A DNA stretch of 22,224 bases from JBFHER01 sp041584055 (GTDB taxonomy: Bacteria > Bacteroidota > Bacteroidia > Bacteroidales > UBA5342): the NCBI GenBank assembly GCA_041584055.1, contig JBFHER010000029.1:1-22224 (forward strand), read 5' to 3'. Shown one piece after another: positions 1 through 7,959 of this stretch (its first letter is position 1; every line of letters starts with the position of its first letter). The notes under the pieces were generated by a model. The model was given only the letters and a program-made list of their open reading frames with translations. It searched no databases and was not told where the DNA came from. A program made the translations under genes and the position numbers.

Positions 1-1268
1 GATATTGATCTCGTAAGTACAAGCTTCCCATTTATATCAAATAACTTTACAATCGCAGTTCTATGAGAATTTTGGAAATTGCATTCCATCGCATGATTGT
101 AAACCATTAATCTTATTTCTGATGTCGTATTATTAATTGGTGTAGTAACATTGTCTGAATAATAGCAATATGCAACGTATTGTTCTACCCACTCATCGTT
201 TTGGTGTGCATAACCAATAATTTCTATTGGTTTGTTAACGATACGCATCCAATCCAAATATGGAAGATTATAGTCTTCTGCCATGCATGTTAAATCATAT
301 CTATAGCTTGTTTTACTCTGGTACCACCCCTCTGTTTGTTCTTCTTTTTCCCGGAAAATATAATCAATCGTGTTACCATTTTCATCGTAGATGTACGCAT
401 CATCCCAATCCAGTACTTTTTGGTTCGCTGCCCCTTCGAAATGGTAACTTTTTGTTGTTACATTCAGGTTGTCCGAATTATACGTATATTCTATTTCTCT
501 AAACACATACCAATCATTACTTTCAGATTGCCAAAACATATTTTGTACGTTTAGAAGATTACTATTTTCATCGTAAATGGATATAGTTTTTTGCCAATCC
601 TCCTTCGTAACGAGTCCATCCATATTAACATCAAAATCTTTCATGATCATAATGCCATATCGACCGGTATCACTTTGAAAGTAATCTGTTTTTTTGCATT
701 GAACCCAAATATTAACATCCCTATCCCAGCTGTATTCACATTTTCTTATTAAGGTATCGTTTTTATATTCATATTGATCCATGGTACTTTTTGTCCAATC
801 GTTATTATTGTTTGAGTAATAATAATTAATGACGGAATCCAATTTATTTGTCTCAGAATAGGCATAGGTAATTTTGCAAGATGGCTCAGGCACTTGTTTG
901 TCATAACTTTCATGGCACTCTTCAGAAACCAGTCTGTCCATTGAATCATAGGCGTAATAGGTCTGCATCTCAATCACCCAGGACATGTTTAGAGTATCTC
1001 TTTCCTCCCATGAACTATAATTATTTCTTCCTTTGGCGTCATATAGAAACGTTTCTTTTGCCAGGGCCAAATCCGACAAACGATCACGAAAGTATAAATT
1101 GCTATCCAATCTCTCTTTTAAAATCTGAGTACTTGCAGAAAGGTTTGAGACTGAAGATAATTTCACCTTTGTCTGCATTGAATTTAAATGTTGTTTCAAT
1201 GGTTGTATCTTTTGACCATTGACGATCAATGACAACAATAAACAACCAGCCACGAAGCATCGTTTCAT
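1..1268 (-). CDS. T9SS-targeted secreted repeat protein (3' end missing)
   Basis: Read directly from the reverse strand: the frame is open from ATG at 1268 to the window edge, giving 422 residues with no stop, so the last part of the gene lies outside. Residues 1-19 look like a signal peptide (MKRC, then a Leu/Val-rich core, ending NGQ). Residues about 97-370 carry seven copies of a pattern Trp, about 7 residues, then Tyr-x-Tyr with acidic or polar residues after it (Trp at 97, 158, 188, 253, 288, 315, 360), together with YDENGN-like stretches that recall RHS/YD repeats. An EF-hand or dockerin-like 12-residue loop (D213, N215, D217, D224) sits between repeats. Residues about 378-422 end in VKLFDINGKLVLTR, the typical beta-strand of a T9SS type A sorting domain. 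The protein is therefore probably exported to the cell surface or medium. Its binding function is unknown. Confidence 0.85.
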   Translation of the reverse strand, partial: MKRCFVAGCLLLSLIVNGQKIQPLKQHLNSMQTKVKLSSVSNLSASTQILKERLDSNLYFRDRLSDLALAKETFLYDAKGRNNYSSWEERDTLNMSWVIEMQTYYAYDSMDRLVSEECHESYDKQVPEPSCKITYAYSETNKLDSVINYYYSNNNNDWTKSTMDQYEYKNDTLIRKCEYSWDRDVNIWVQCKKTDYFQSDTGRYGIMIMKDFDVNMDGLVTKEDWQKTISIYDENSNLLNVQNMFWQSESNDWYVFREIEYTYNSDNLNVTTKSYHFEGAANQKVLDWDDAYIYDENGNTIDYIFREKEEQTEGWYQSKTSYRYDLTCMAEDYNLPYLDWMRIVNKPIEIIGYAHQNDEWVEQYVAYCYYSDNVTTPINNTTSEIRLMVYNHAMECNFQNSHRTAIVKLFDINGKLVLTRSI

Positions 1269-1676
1269 AAGTTCATAAGTTATAAATTAAAAGCTGTCAC
1301 TCATAAATAACAGGGAACCTGAATGACATCCAAAATATACATTGATTAAAACAAAAATGTGATGTACTACTTATTCATTTCATCAATTTCATAGCAGGGC
1401 ATTCCTATCAGGAATTTGATCCATTCAAAAAAACAACTGTAAAGGTATTGAATTCAGCGAATTAAATCAACCAAAAAAAATCGGTTTATGTTTGAACAAC
1501 TGACTGTTTGCTTCATATCTCCTAAGAGCCAGGTGCTCTTCATGTCTCACTGTTTACTTTTGACACAAATCTCATTGTGTTTTTAATTCATCCTAATACG
1601 AAAAGTCAATGCGGGGTTGAGCACCAAAGTGCATCGCAAACCCCGCATCGCTTATACATGCATTAAGCAGTTGTAC
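1269..1676. other. Intergenic region between katG and the T9SS protein gene
   Basis: I see no gene in this A/T-rich stretch of about 400 bases. It holds a strong two-tier inverted repeat just after katG (1609-1648, listed separately). A small perfect hairpin lies at 1524-1540, with 6-bp arms AAGAGC and GCTCTT around a 5-base loop. Directly before the start of the left-hand gene is a tandem 8-base repeat, AACTTATG twice. I could not find a convincing promoter for the left-hand gene; a TATATTTTG at about 1330 has no suitable upstream partner. Confidence 0.6.
1609..1648 (-). terminator. Nested hairpin after katG, likely terminator
   Basis: A perfect 10-bp inverted repeat (ATGCGGGGTT at 1609-1618, AACCCCGCAT at 1639-1648) encloses a 20-base loop. 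The loop itself contains a 4-bp hairpin, GCAC-CAAA-GTGC (1621-1632). It starts 29 bases past the katG stop. Read on the minus strand, the stem is followed by TGACTTTT, a short T tract, which fits an intrinsic terminator. The nested structure also resembles REP-type palindromes, so a dispersed repeat with terminator activity is an alternative. Confidence 0.6.
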
Positions 1677-3854
1677 TTATTTCTTAAGATCAAATCTGTC
1701 AGAGTTCATAACTTTCACCCAAGCTTTCACAAAATCTTTAACAAATTTTTCTTTGTTGTCGTCTTGCGCGTATACTTCTGCATAGGCACGCAATATAGAG
1801 TTAGAACCAAAAACCAAATCAACGCGTGTCGCTGTCCACTTGATTTTCCCTGTTTTTCTTTCCACAATATTGTATAGATTTTCAGATACAGGCTTCCATG
1901 CGTACGTCATGTCCGTGAGATTTACGAAAAAGTCATTTGTCAAAACACCTTCTCTTTCAGTAAACACGCCATGTTTGGCACCTCCGTGATTCGTTCCTAA
2001 AACACGCATTCCCCCAATTAAAACTGTCATTTCGGGAGCTGTCAGACCCATTAACTGGGTTCTGTCAAGAAGCATTTCTTCAGGCTCAACGGCATATTCT
2101 TTTTTCTGCCAGTTACGATAGCCATCATGCACCGGTTCAAGCACAGAGAATGATTCTGCATCAGTCATTTCTGCACTTGCATCACCGCGGCCAGGTGAAA
2201 ATGGGACTTTTACATTAAACCCTGCACCCTTTGCTGCTTTTTCTATCGCAGCACTTCCACCAAGCACAATTAAATCAGCGAGGCTTACTTTTTTGCTTAG
2301 GCCAGTTTGAATTTCAGATAGTTTATTTAAAACCTTTTTTAAACGTTCAGGCTCATTCCCTTCCCAATCTTTTTGAGGGGCTAGGCGTATTCTGGCACCA
2401 TTCGCACCACCTCTGAAATCCGAACATCTAAATGTCCTGGCGCTGTCCCACGCAGTACTAATAAGGTCAGATCGACTTAGCCCGCAATTTAAAAGTTTAA
2501 CCTTTAGGTCATCAATTTCCTTTTCCGAAAGCGTATAATCTACCATCGGGATTGGATCTTGCCAAATTAAATCTTCTTTTGGAACATCAGCACCGATATA
2601 ACGGCTTTTCGGACCTAAATCACGATGCGTGAGCTTGAACCAGGCCCTGGCAAAAACATCCGCGAAATAGCCTGGGTCTCTGTAAAAACGTTCAGCTATT
2701 TTTCTGTATTCCGGGTCCATCTTCAAGGCCATGTCCGCATCGGTCATCATTGGATTTCGACGGACTCCGGGCACATGGGCATCAAACGGTTTGTCTTCTT
2801 CTTTGATGTTAACAGGTTCCCACTGTTTTGCACCTGCCGGACTTTTTCTGATTTCCCAATCGTAAGTGAAGAGCAAATAAAAATAGCTGTTATTCCACTT
2901 GTTAGGAGTTGTAGTCCATGCACCTTCCAGGCCACTTGAAACTGTATCTTCGGCCTTTCCTTTCCCATTTGGATTGTGCCAGCCGAATCCTTGTTGTTCG
3001 ATGGGTGCTCCTTCGGGATCAGGGCCGAGAATGGCAGCATCTCCGTTGCCGTGAGTTTTCCCAACGGTATGTCCTCCGGCAGTCAGTGCCACCGTTTCTT
3101 CATCATTCATAGCCATGCGCTTGAATGTTACCCGCATGGCCTGCGCTGTTTTTAAAGGATCAGGTTTGCCATCAACACCTTCAGGATTTACATAAATCAA
3201 TCCCATTTGGACTGCTGCTAATGGATTCTCAAGTGATGCCTCATTTGATTTATCGGAATAACGGTCTTTTCCTAACCAGTCTTTTTCCGCCCCCCAATAA
3301 ATATCTTTTTCGGGATGCCAAATATCCTCCCGACCACCAGCAAATCCAAATGTTTTAAAACCCATTGACTCATAGGCCATATTTCCTGCAAGAATCATTA
3401 AATCAGCCCAGGATAGTTTGTTTCCATATTTTTTCTTAATTGGCCATAACAACCTGCGTGCTTTATCAAGATTTACATTATCAGGCCAGCTATTGAGTGG
3501 CGCAAAACGCTGATTCCCTGTATTACTCCCTCCGCGGCCATCGGCAATACGATATGTGCCAGCACTGTGCCAGGCCATACGAATCATCAAACCGCCATAA
3601 TGTCCCCAGTCAGCCGGCCACCAATCCCTGCTTTCTGTCATTAGTTTTTTTAAATCATTTTTGACGGCTTCCAAATCCAGCTTTTTAAACTCCTCCCGAT
3701 AATTAAAGTTTTCACCCAGCGGATTTGTTTTAGTATCATGCTGATGCAGAATATCTAAATTCAGCGCATTCGGCCACCAACTCATTACGGAACTATTTGT
3801 GTCTGTATTTGCACCATGCATAACCGGGCATTTGCCCTTTTGTGAATTGTCCAT
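1677..3854 (-). CDS. katG: Catalase-peroxidase KatG
   Basis: Bifunctional haem catalase-peroxidase that removes H2O2, with two tandem peroxidase-like domains. The 725 residues match the usual family length (about 720-750). The active-site residues are all visible. The distal set is R92, W95 and H96 in RMAWHSAGTYR. Y221 is in GLIYVNPEG and M247 in KRMAMND. The proximal haem ligand is H262 in GGHTVGKTHG. W95, Y221 and M247 are the three residues that form the covalent Trp-Tyr-Met adduct needed for catalase activity, and their spacing agrees with other KatG proteins. The N-terminal part (KCPVMHG) is also typical. No signal peptide is seen, so it is probably cytoplasmic. It is a single-gene unit with its own candidate promoter and terminator. 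I cannot see an OxyR or PerR site. Confidence 0.98.
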   Translation of the reverse strand: MDNSQKGKCPVMHGANTDTNSSVMSWWPNALNLDILHQHDTKTNPLGENFNYREEFKKLDLEAVKNDLKKLMTESRDWWPADWGHYGGLMIRMAWHSAGTYRIADGRGGSNTGNQRFAPLNSWPDNVNLDKARRLLWPIKKKYGNKLSWADLMILAGNMAYESMGFKTFGFAGGREDIWHPEKDIYWGAEKDWLGKDRYSDKSNEASLENPLAAVQMGLIYVNPEGVDGKPDPLKTAQAMRVTFKRMAMNDEETVALTAGGHTVGKTHGNGDAAILGPDPEGAPIEQQGFGWHNPNGKGKAEDTVSSGLEGAWTTTPNKWNNSYFYLLFTYDWEIRKSPAGAKQWEPVNIKEEDKPFDAHVPGVRRNPMMTDADMALKMDPEYRKIAERFYRDPGYFADVFARAWFKLTHRDLGPKSRYIGADVPKEDLIWQDPIPMVDYTLSEKEIDDLKVKLLNCGLSRSDLISTAWDSARTFRCSDFRGGANGARIRLAPQKDWEGNEPERLKKVLNKLSEIQTGLSKKVSLADLIVLGGSAAIEKAAKGAGFNVKVPFSPGRGDASAEMTDAESFSVLEPVHDGYRNWQKKEYAVEPEEMLLDRTQLMGLTAPEMTVLIGGMRVLGTNHGGAKHGVFTEREGVLTNDFFVNLTDMTYAWKPVSENLYNIVERKTGKIKWTATRVDLVFGSNSILRAYAEVYAQDDNKEKFVKDFVKAWVKVMNSDRFDLKK

Positions 3855-3878
3855 AATTTTTATATTTGATTTTATCCC

Positions 3879-3910
3879 TAAAGATAGAACATCCAGCGAT
3901 GAGAGTCAAC
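3879..3910 (-). promoter_or_regulatory. Candidate Bacteroidota-type promoter of katG
   Basis: Read on the minus strand: GTTG (3907-3910), a 20-base spacer, then TATCTTTA (3879-3886). The Bacteroidota primary sigma factor consensus is TTTG near -33 and TAnnTTTG near -7; each element here differs from it by one base. Transcription would start about 20 bases before the katG ATG. The leader is A/T-rich with no Shine-Dalgarno sequence, as usual in this phylum. Confidence 0.45.
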
Positions 3911-3985
3911 CCTAATCTTAAGTGTTGCAATTAATATTTTTTATGGTCAAAAAACCGATTCAGTCCACATACTGATCTGAATTAC

Positions 3986-4029
3986 AAAAAGATGACGCAT
4001 CAAGTTCCAGTTATTTTCTTACTTGATGC
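3986..4029 (-). terminator. Hairpin plus T tract after the MutS-like gene
   Basis: A perfect 9-bp inverted repeat (GCATCAAGT at 3997-4005, ACTTGATGC at 4021-4029) flanks a 15-base loop. On the minus strand it is followed by GTCATC and then five T (3986-3990), so it suits an intrinsic terminator about 100 bases beyond the stop of the MutS-like gene. On the plus strand no T tract follows. Confidence 0.5.
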
Positions 4030-4129
4030 ACAGACCAAAAGCTGCAAACAAGGGTTCAACCTAAATTGGATACAAAAAATAATTTTAAATAAGCTAAGTG
4101 ATGATCATTTAGAATCAGCACACGATCGA

Positions 4130-5728
4130 TTATGTGATATTGGTCACCTTAATTTCATCCATTTTTTTTGAAATTTCGATGGCTTCCCTGATGATTTCGT
4201 TTGGATAATTATTTATTTGGAGGATGCGTATTGCATTTCTGTTTTTTAGTTTCCCTTCCTTTAATTTATAATCAAAATCCACGTTATTCTCCTTAACAAT
4301 TTCGCTAAAATGATATCGCTCATATTCATCCTTCAACATATCCGCCAATTCTATATCATGAGTCGAAACAAATACGATGTTGCTATTTTTCGAAAGTGCG
4401 GAAAGCACCGCTTTTCCAGCCGAAATTCTTTCAATTGTATTTGTTCCCTTAAAAATTTCATCCAATAAAAACAAGTTTGAATTTCCATCCGAACTTTTCT
4501 CAATCATTTCCTTGATTGTCAATACCTCTTCAAAATAGTAACTCTTATCGTTCATTAAATCGTCACGAATCCTAATGGCTGAATAAATCCGCAATTTTGG
4601 CACGACCATGGCATCGGCAAAGCATGTATTTAATGCCAATCCTGTGATCATGTTCAAGCCAATGGTTCGAATAAATGTTGTTTTCCCGGACATATTTGAG
4701 CCGGTTAACAAAATTGATTTGTTTAAAACTTCAATTGTATTTGGTACGCAGTTAGGGATTAACGGATGATAGACATTTTTTGCCGACAGTTTTGCATCAC
4801 TTATTTCAGGGAGACAATATTTATCCAATCCTTTTCTAAGCGAAGCAATTGAAATAAGCACATCAATTTCTCCCACAAAACAGAATACATTTTCAATTTC
4901 TTTTCTTTTTGAATCTAAACGCTTTAATACGCCAAAAAGCAGCAAGGGTTCAAGGAGGAATGCGATTTTAAAGAGTTCGAAAATTCCCCAAAAAATTGCT
5001 TCCATATCGCTTTGTAGGCTTGCTTCCAATCGAAAGAATAACATTCTGATTCGAACCTGATTTATGACGCGTATGGAATTATGTAATTCGGGGTTAAAGT
5101 CTTTGAATCGTTGGTCTTTGTGAAAACTACTCGCAATGCTATTTAATCTTAAGAGCTGAGGGATAGAACCAAGGTATTTATACAAGTGTCTCTTATTCCA
5201 ATAATGAATGGCTGTATTCAGAAGAAAGATCCCTGGAAAAACTAAAACCATTTTAGAAATAAAAGGAAGTAGTATGAGCGACAACAAACTTGAAACTGCC
5301 AGAATGGGAACAATGACAAACCATTTTGGTGGTTTCTGATGATCCTCTTGAAACAAGGACGAAATATAAAATGCATCCACTTTGTTGAGTCTCTCGAGTT
5401 GCAGTTGTGCATTCACTCTGAAATCAATATCCTGCGTTAGTTTTTCAATTAGTTTTTCTTTTTTGTCTTTGTTTCTGATATGCCCTGGATGCGCTCTTAA
5501 ATTATTGTACAGGCACTGTTGACCGACGTTTGAATTTGTTCGATCCAGAAACATGAATAATTCTTCAAAGTCCAGGTCGTTGCATGTTTTATCCGACAAT
5601 ACCTGAAATGCATCTGTGTTGTCTTTGTTTCTAAAATATTTTTCAATCAAATCAAATCGAAAGTCATCGTCCTTAAACTGACCAAACGATTCTTTTAGAT
5701 TCTCAATTTTTTTCTTTTTTCGCATCAT
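4130..5728 (-). CDS. Membrane-anchored MutS-family ATPase (MutS-like protein)
   Basis: This 532-residue protein has the C-terminal ATPase domain of MutS but no recognisable mismatch-binding domain. Visible motifs are Walker A GSNMSGKTT (343-351), the MutS-like stretch ADAMVVPKLRIYSAIRIRDD (371-390), an atypical signature KSYYFEE (395-401), Walker B NLFLLDEIFKGTNT (418-431) with D423 and E424, and the switch motif STHD (455-458). Residues about 136-177 form one or two hydrophobic membrane segments, and a further hydrophobic stretch lies near 245-266. The protein is much shorter than MutS (about 850 residues). Classical mismatch repair is therefore unlikely; the family is usually labelled only as MutS-related, and its role is unknown. 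The start is uncertain by one codon (two successive ATG). It is separated from the upstream operon by 108 bases that hold a hairpin, so it may be transcribed alone. Confidence 0.85.
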   Translation of the reverse strand: MMRKKKKIENLKESFGQFKDDDFRFDLIEKYFRNKDNTDAFQVLSDKTCNDLDFEELFMFLDRTNSNVGQQCLYNNLRAHPGHIRNKDKKEKLIEKLTQDIDFRVNAQLQLERLNKVDAFYISSLFQEDHQKPPKWFVIVPILAVSSLLSLILLPFISKMVLVFPGIFLLNTAIHYWNKRHLYKYLGSIPQLLRLNSIASSFHKDQRFKDFNPELHNSIRVINQVRIRMLFFRLEASLQSDMEAIFWGIFELFKIAFLLEPLLLFGVLKRLDSKRKEIENVFCFVGEIDVLISIASLRKGLDKYCLPEISDAKLSAKNVYHPLIPNCVPNTIEVLNKSILLTGSNMSGKTTFIRTIGLNMITGLALNTCFADAMVVPKLRIYSAIRIRDDLMNDKSYYFEEVLTIKEMIEKSSDGNSNLFLLDEIFKGTNTIERISAGKAVLSALSKNSNIVFVSTHDIELADMLKDEYERYHFSEIVKENNVDFDYKLKEGKLKNRNAIRILQINNYPNEIIREAIEISKKMDEIKVTNIT

Positions 5729-5776
5729 ACATTTGTTCCGGTTTGTTCATTTTGAGTCAGCCAGACGATTCAAGGT

Positions 5777-5796
5777 TGATATGCAGGCGCATATCA
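5777..5796 (-). promoter_or_regulatory. Perfect 8-bp hairpin upstream of the MutS-like gene
   Basis: TGATATGC (5777-5784), a 4-base loop AGGC, and GCATATCA (5789-5796) form a perfect stem. It lies between the CNNM gene stop (5837) and the MutS-like start (5728). No T tract follows on the minus strand, so it may be a terminator of a weaker kind, an operator dyad or an RNA element in the leader of the next gene. Confidence 0.4.
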
Positions 5797-5836
5797 TGGG
5801 TTCTTTTGATCTTTTCTTCAATTTTTAAGATGCCTT

Positions 5837-6871
5837 TTATGTTGTTTGTTTTTTTACAATTCCACGAAGCAGTCGTCCCAGGATATCCGCTCCTGTAATA
5901 ACATGTTTCACATCTGCCCAAAGCAAAATAACATCATTATCAATAACATCATCCTCTTCGTTCTGAGGCTTGTAATTTAAAAGATGAATGATATCTCCCA
6001 GGGGCATCTCACTGTCGGCAATAATGATTGGTTTATGAATAAAATCCACGGGGTTTGGTTGTTGAGCATCAAACATTGCGGCACGTAAAAATCCATCAGC
6101 ATCCATCACGTAACTTGGGTTGAGGTTTTCATCAATAAATACCACCCATTTTTCTTTTGACTGGTTTATTTGGCGTAAGAACAAATCCTGACATTCTTTT
6201 GTGAATGTTGGAAAAACAGGCATCCCGTCTTTGTGCGCGATTGGGATAATGCTTTTAGGGTGCAATGGCTCACCTTCATTGCTTACAATGACATCGTCCA
6301 TTGAAAGAAAATTAATTGCACCGATCCCTTCTGTTCTGTCAATCTCACTTTCTGCACCATCAATGTGCTTTTTTAAAAAGTGTTGAATTTTCTTTTCCTG
6401 GAAATACTCAAGCGATTCTTTTCCTAACCAGGCATCCAGTAAAAGAGCGCTTGGTTTGGCTACGGGATAAAGAATGAACTGATAAAACCTCAACACAGGC
6501 GCTAGTAATGACGCCATTTTTAATGAATTTCGGGAGAAGTATGCCTGTGGCATTATTTCCCCGAAGAGGGTAATTACAACTGTTGAGAAGGTAAAACCAA
6601 GGACACCTGCCAAAACGGAATCAGACAGCAAGGTTAACAAAACGTTTATACCAACATTGCCCCATAAAATTGTCGTCAGTAGAAAATTCGAATCCTTGCG
6701 CATTTTTAAAACCTTTGGTGCCCCTTTGGAGGGGGAGCCTTCGGCTTCGATCTCAAGCCTTAACCTTGTAAAGCTAAAGAATGCTAAATTTAAGCCTGAG
6801 AACATGGCAGATTGTGTAACACAAAATACAATTCCAAGCCAGGTGAACATCTCGTTCATATTTAAAACCAT
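5837..6871 (-). CDS. CNNM (DUF21)-type divalent cation transporter
   Basis: The N-terminal half is a CNNM transmembrane domain: a first membrane helix (about 8-32) containing SGLNLAFFS, then further helices near 64-82, 86-105 and 125-148, with GEIMPQAYFSR (104-114). The SGLNL and GEI-PQA motifs are shared with the eukaryotic CNNM/Mam3 branch. Family members move or regulate Mg2+ and other divalent cations across the inner membrane. The C-terminal half (about 195-340) is a weakly conserved CBS-pair region, including WVVFIDENLNPSYVMDADGFL. The gene overlaps the 3' end of the CorA gene by 10 bases; an alternative ATG at 6859, two bases after that stop, would remove the overlap and four residues. 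Tight coupling with corA supports a Mg2+ role. It is the last gene of the operon. Confidence 0.85.
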   Translation of the reverse strand: MVLNMNEMFTWLGIVFCVTQSAMFSGLNLAFFSFTRLRLEIEAEGSPSKGAPKVLKMRKDSNFLLTTILWGNVGINVLLTLLSDSVLAGVLGFTFSTVVITLFGEIMPQAYFSRNSLKMASLLAPVLRFYQFILYPVAKPSALLLDAWLGKESLEYFQEKKIQHFLKKHIDGAESEIDRTEGIGAINFLSMDDVIVSNEGEPLHPKSIIPIAHKDGMPVFPTFTKECQDLFLRQINQSKEKWVVFIDENLNPSYVMDADGFLRAAMFDAQQPNPVDFIHKPIIIADSEMPLGDIIHLLNYKPQNEEDDVIDNDVILLWADVKHVITGADILGRLLRGIVKKQTT

Positions 6872-7953
6872 TTATGTTTCTTGAAATAATACAGCATTAC
6901 GCCTGCAACCAGGATCATTGCGCCCCACATTATAAAATAGGCGTTTTTGAATTGCAATTCAGGCACATATTCAAAGTTTGTGCCGTATATCCCGGCAATA
7001 AAGGTCAATGGGATGAAGATGGATGCGAAGATGGTAAGCACCTTCATAACTTCATTCACTTTATTGCTAAGGTTTGTATTGTAGAGGTTAATTAAATCAT
7101 TGGTCATATTAAAATAATTCTCCACAGCATCGATTGATTGCTCCTCAATATCAAACAGTTCCTGATAGAAGATTAAATTATCATCATGCACAAGTTCGGT
7201 TTTTGACCGCAGCAAGCGTGTAAGTACCTCTTTTAACGGTTTTATTGTTTTTCGGAAATATGAAACCTCCGTTTTATATTGAAACAATTCGTTTGCCAGG
7301 GCTTTGCTTGGTTCTGACAATTTGTATTCCAGTGCTTCAATTTTTTCGCCAATTTGCTCCAGGTTAATCAGGTAATTGTCGACCAAACTATCAATAAGCG
7401 CATACATCAGGTAATCAGAACTTGATTTTCGAATGCGACCGATACCGCTTCTTATTCTTGCTCTCACCGGTTCGAAATGGTCGCCTGATTTTTCCTGAAA
7501 ACTAACGACAACATTCTCTAAAAGAACAAAAGAAATTTGCTCTACACTTATTTTATTCTCTTCCGTATCATAGTAAACAGCCTTGGTGATAAGTGTGATC
7601 GAATCCTGATCCTCAAAAAACTTTGCCCTTTGCCCTGTGTTTAACACATTTTCAAGTGCCAGGGATGAGATTTTTAATTGCTGTCCTATTTTTTTTATTA
7701 GTTCCGTATCATGAAGGCCATCAATATTGAGCCAGTTAATTTTACGATTGTCCAATTCCTTGAGGGCCTTGTCAATGTTGTCGTAGTCATTTTCTGACGT
7801 TTCTTCCTCCGAATATTTAAATAACCTGATTCGTATATCGTCCATCTTTTGTCGTCCCATGAAAATGAGACTTCCGGGGGCTGCCCCTTTCGCTTTTATT
7901 CTGCTTTTTAAAAATCGTGCCATATTATTACTCTGTTTGTTGCTAGTTTTCAT
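6862..7953 (-). CDS. corA: CorA-type Mg2+/Co2+ channel with GTN variant motif
   Basis: CorA family channel, predicted to be a homopentamer in the inner membrane for Mg2+ (or Co2+, Ni2+) uptake. The 363 residues have the standard architecture: a cytoplasmic alpha/beta domain (about 35-180), long helices rich in charged residues (about 185-300), and two membrane helices at the C-terminus (about 303-322 and 338-357), ending KKHKWF. The pore loop after TM1 reads IYGTNFEYVPEL (322-333). The hallmark GMN motif is thus GTN (G324, T325, N326), checked on the DNA as GGC ACA AAC. The context FEYVPEL is otherwise like typical CorA. The stop lies 10 bases inside the CNNM ORF, and the start is 6 bases after the glpD stop. 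The second in-frame ATG (M11) is an alternative start. Confidence 0.93.
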   Translation of the reverse strand: MKTSNKQSNNMARFLKSRIKAKGAAPGSLIFMGRQKMDDIRIRLFKYSEEETSENDYDNIDKALKELDNRKINWLNIDGLHDTELIKKIGQQLKISSLALENVLNTGQRAKFFEDQDSITLITKAVYYDTEENKISVEQISFVLLENVVVSFQEKSGDHFEPVRARIRSGIGRIRKSSSDYLMYALIDSLVDNYLINLEQIGEKIEALEYKLSEPSKALANELFQYKTEVSYFRKTIKPLKEVLTRLLRSKTELVHDDNLIFYQELFDIEEQSIDAVENYFNMTNDLINLYNTNLSNKVNEVMKVLTIFASIFIPLTFIAGIYGTNFEYVPELQFKNAYFIMWGAMILVAGVMLYYFKKHKWF

Positions 7954-7959
7954 GCTGTT

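Noticed and set aside
881..1222. Plus-strand open frame of 113 codons opposite the T9SS protein gene
   Set aside because: It lies wholly antisense to the long minus-strand frame, has no recognisable domain, and its low-complexity composition follows from the opposite strand.
2747..3064. Minus-strand frame of 105 codons within katG
   Set aside because: It overlaps katG in another frame; KatG motifs run continuously through this region, so this is a shadow.
4130..5728. Assignment as the mismatch repair protein MutS
   Set aside because: The protein is far too short, lacks the mismatch-binding domain and has membrane segments; only the ATPase domain is shared.
5837..6871. Assignment as a haemolysin (HlyC/TlyC)
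   Set aside because: That old label for DUF21 proteins is not supported; SGLNL and GEI-PQA motifs and the corA neighbour indicate a cation transporter.
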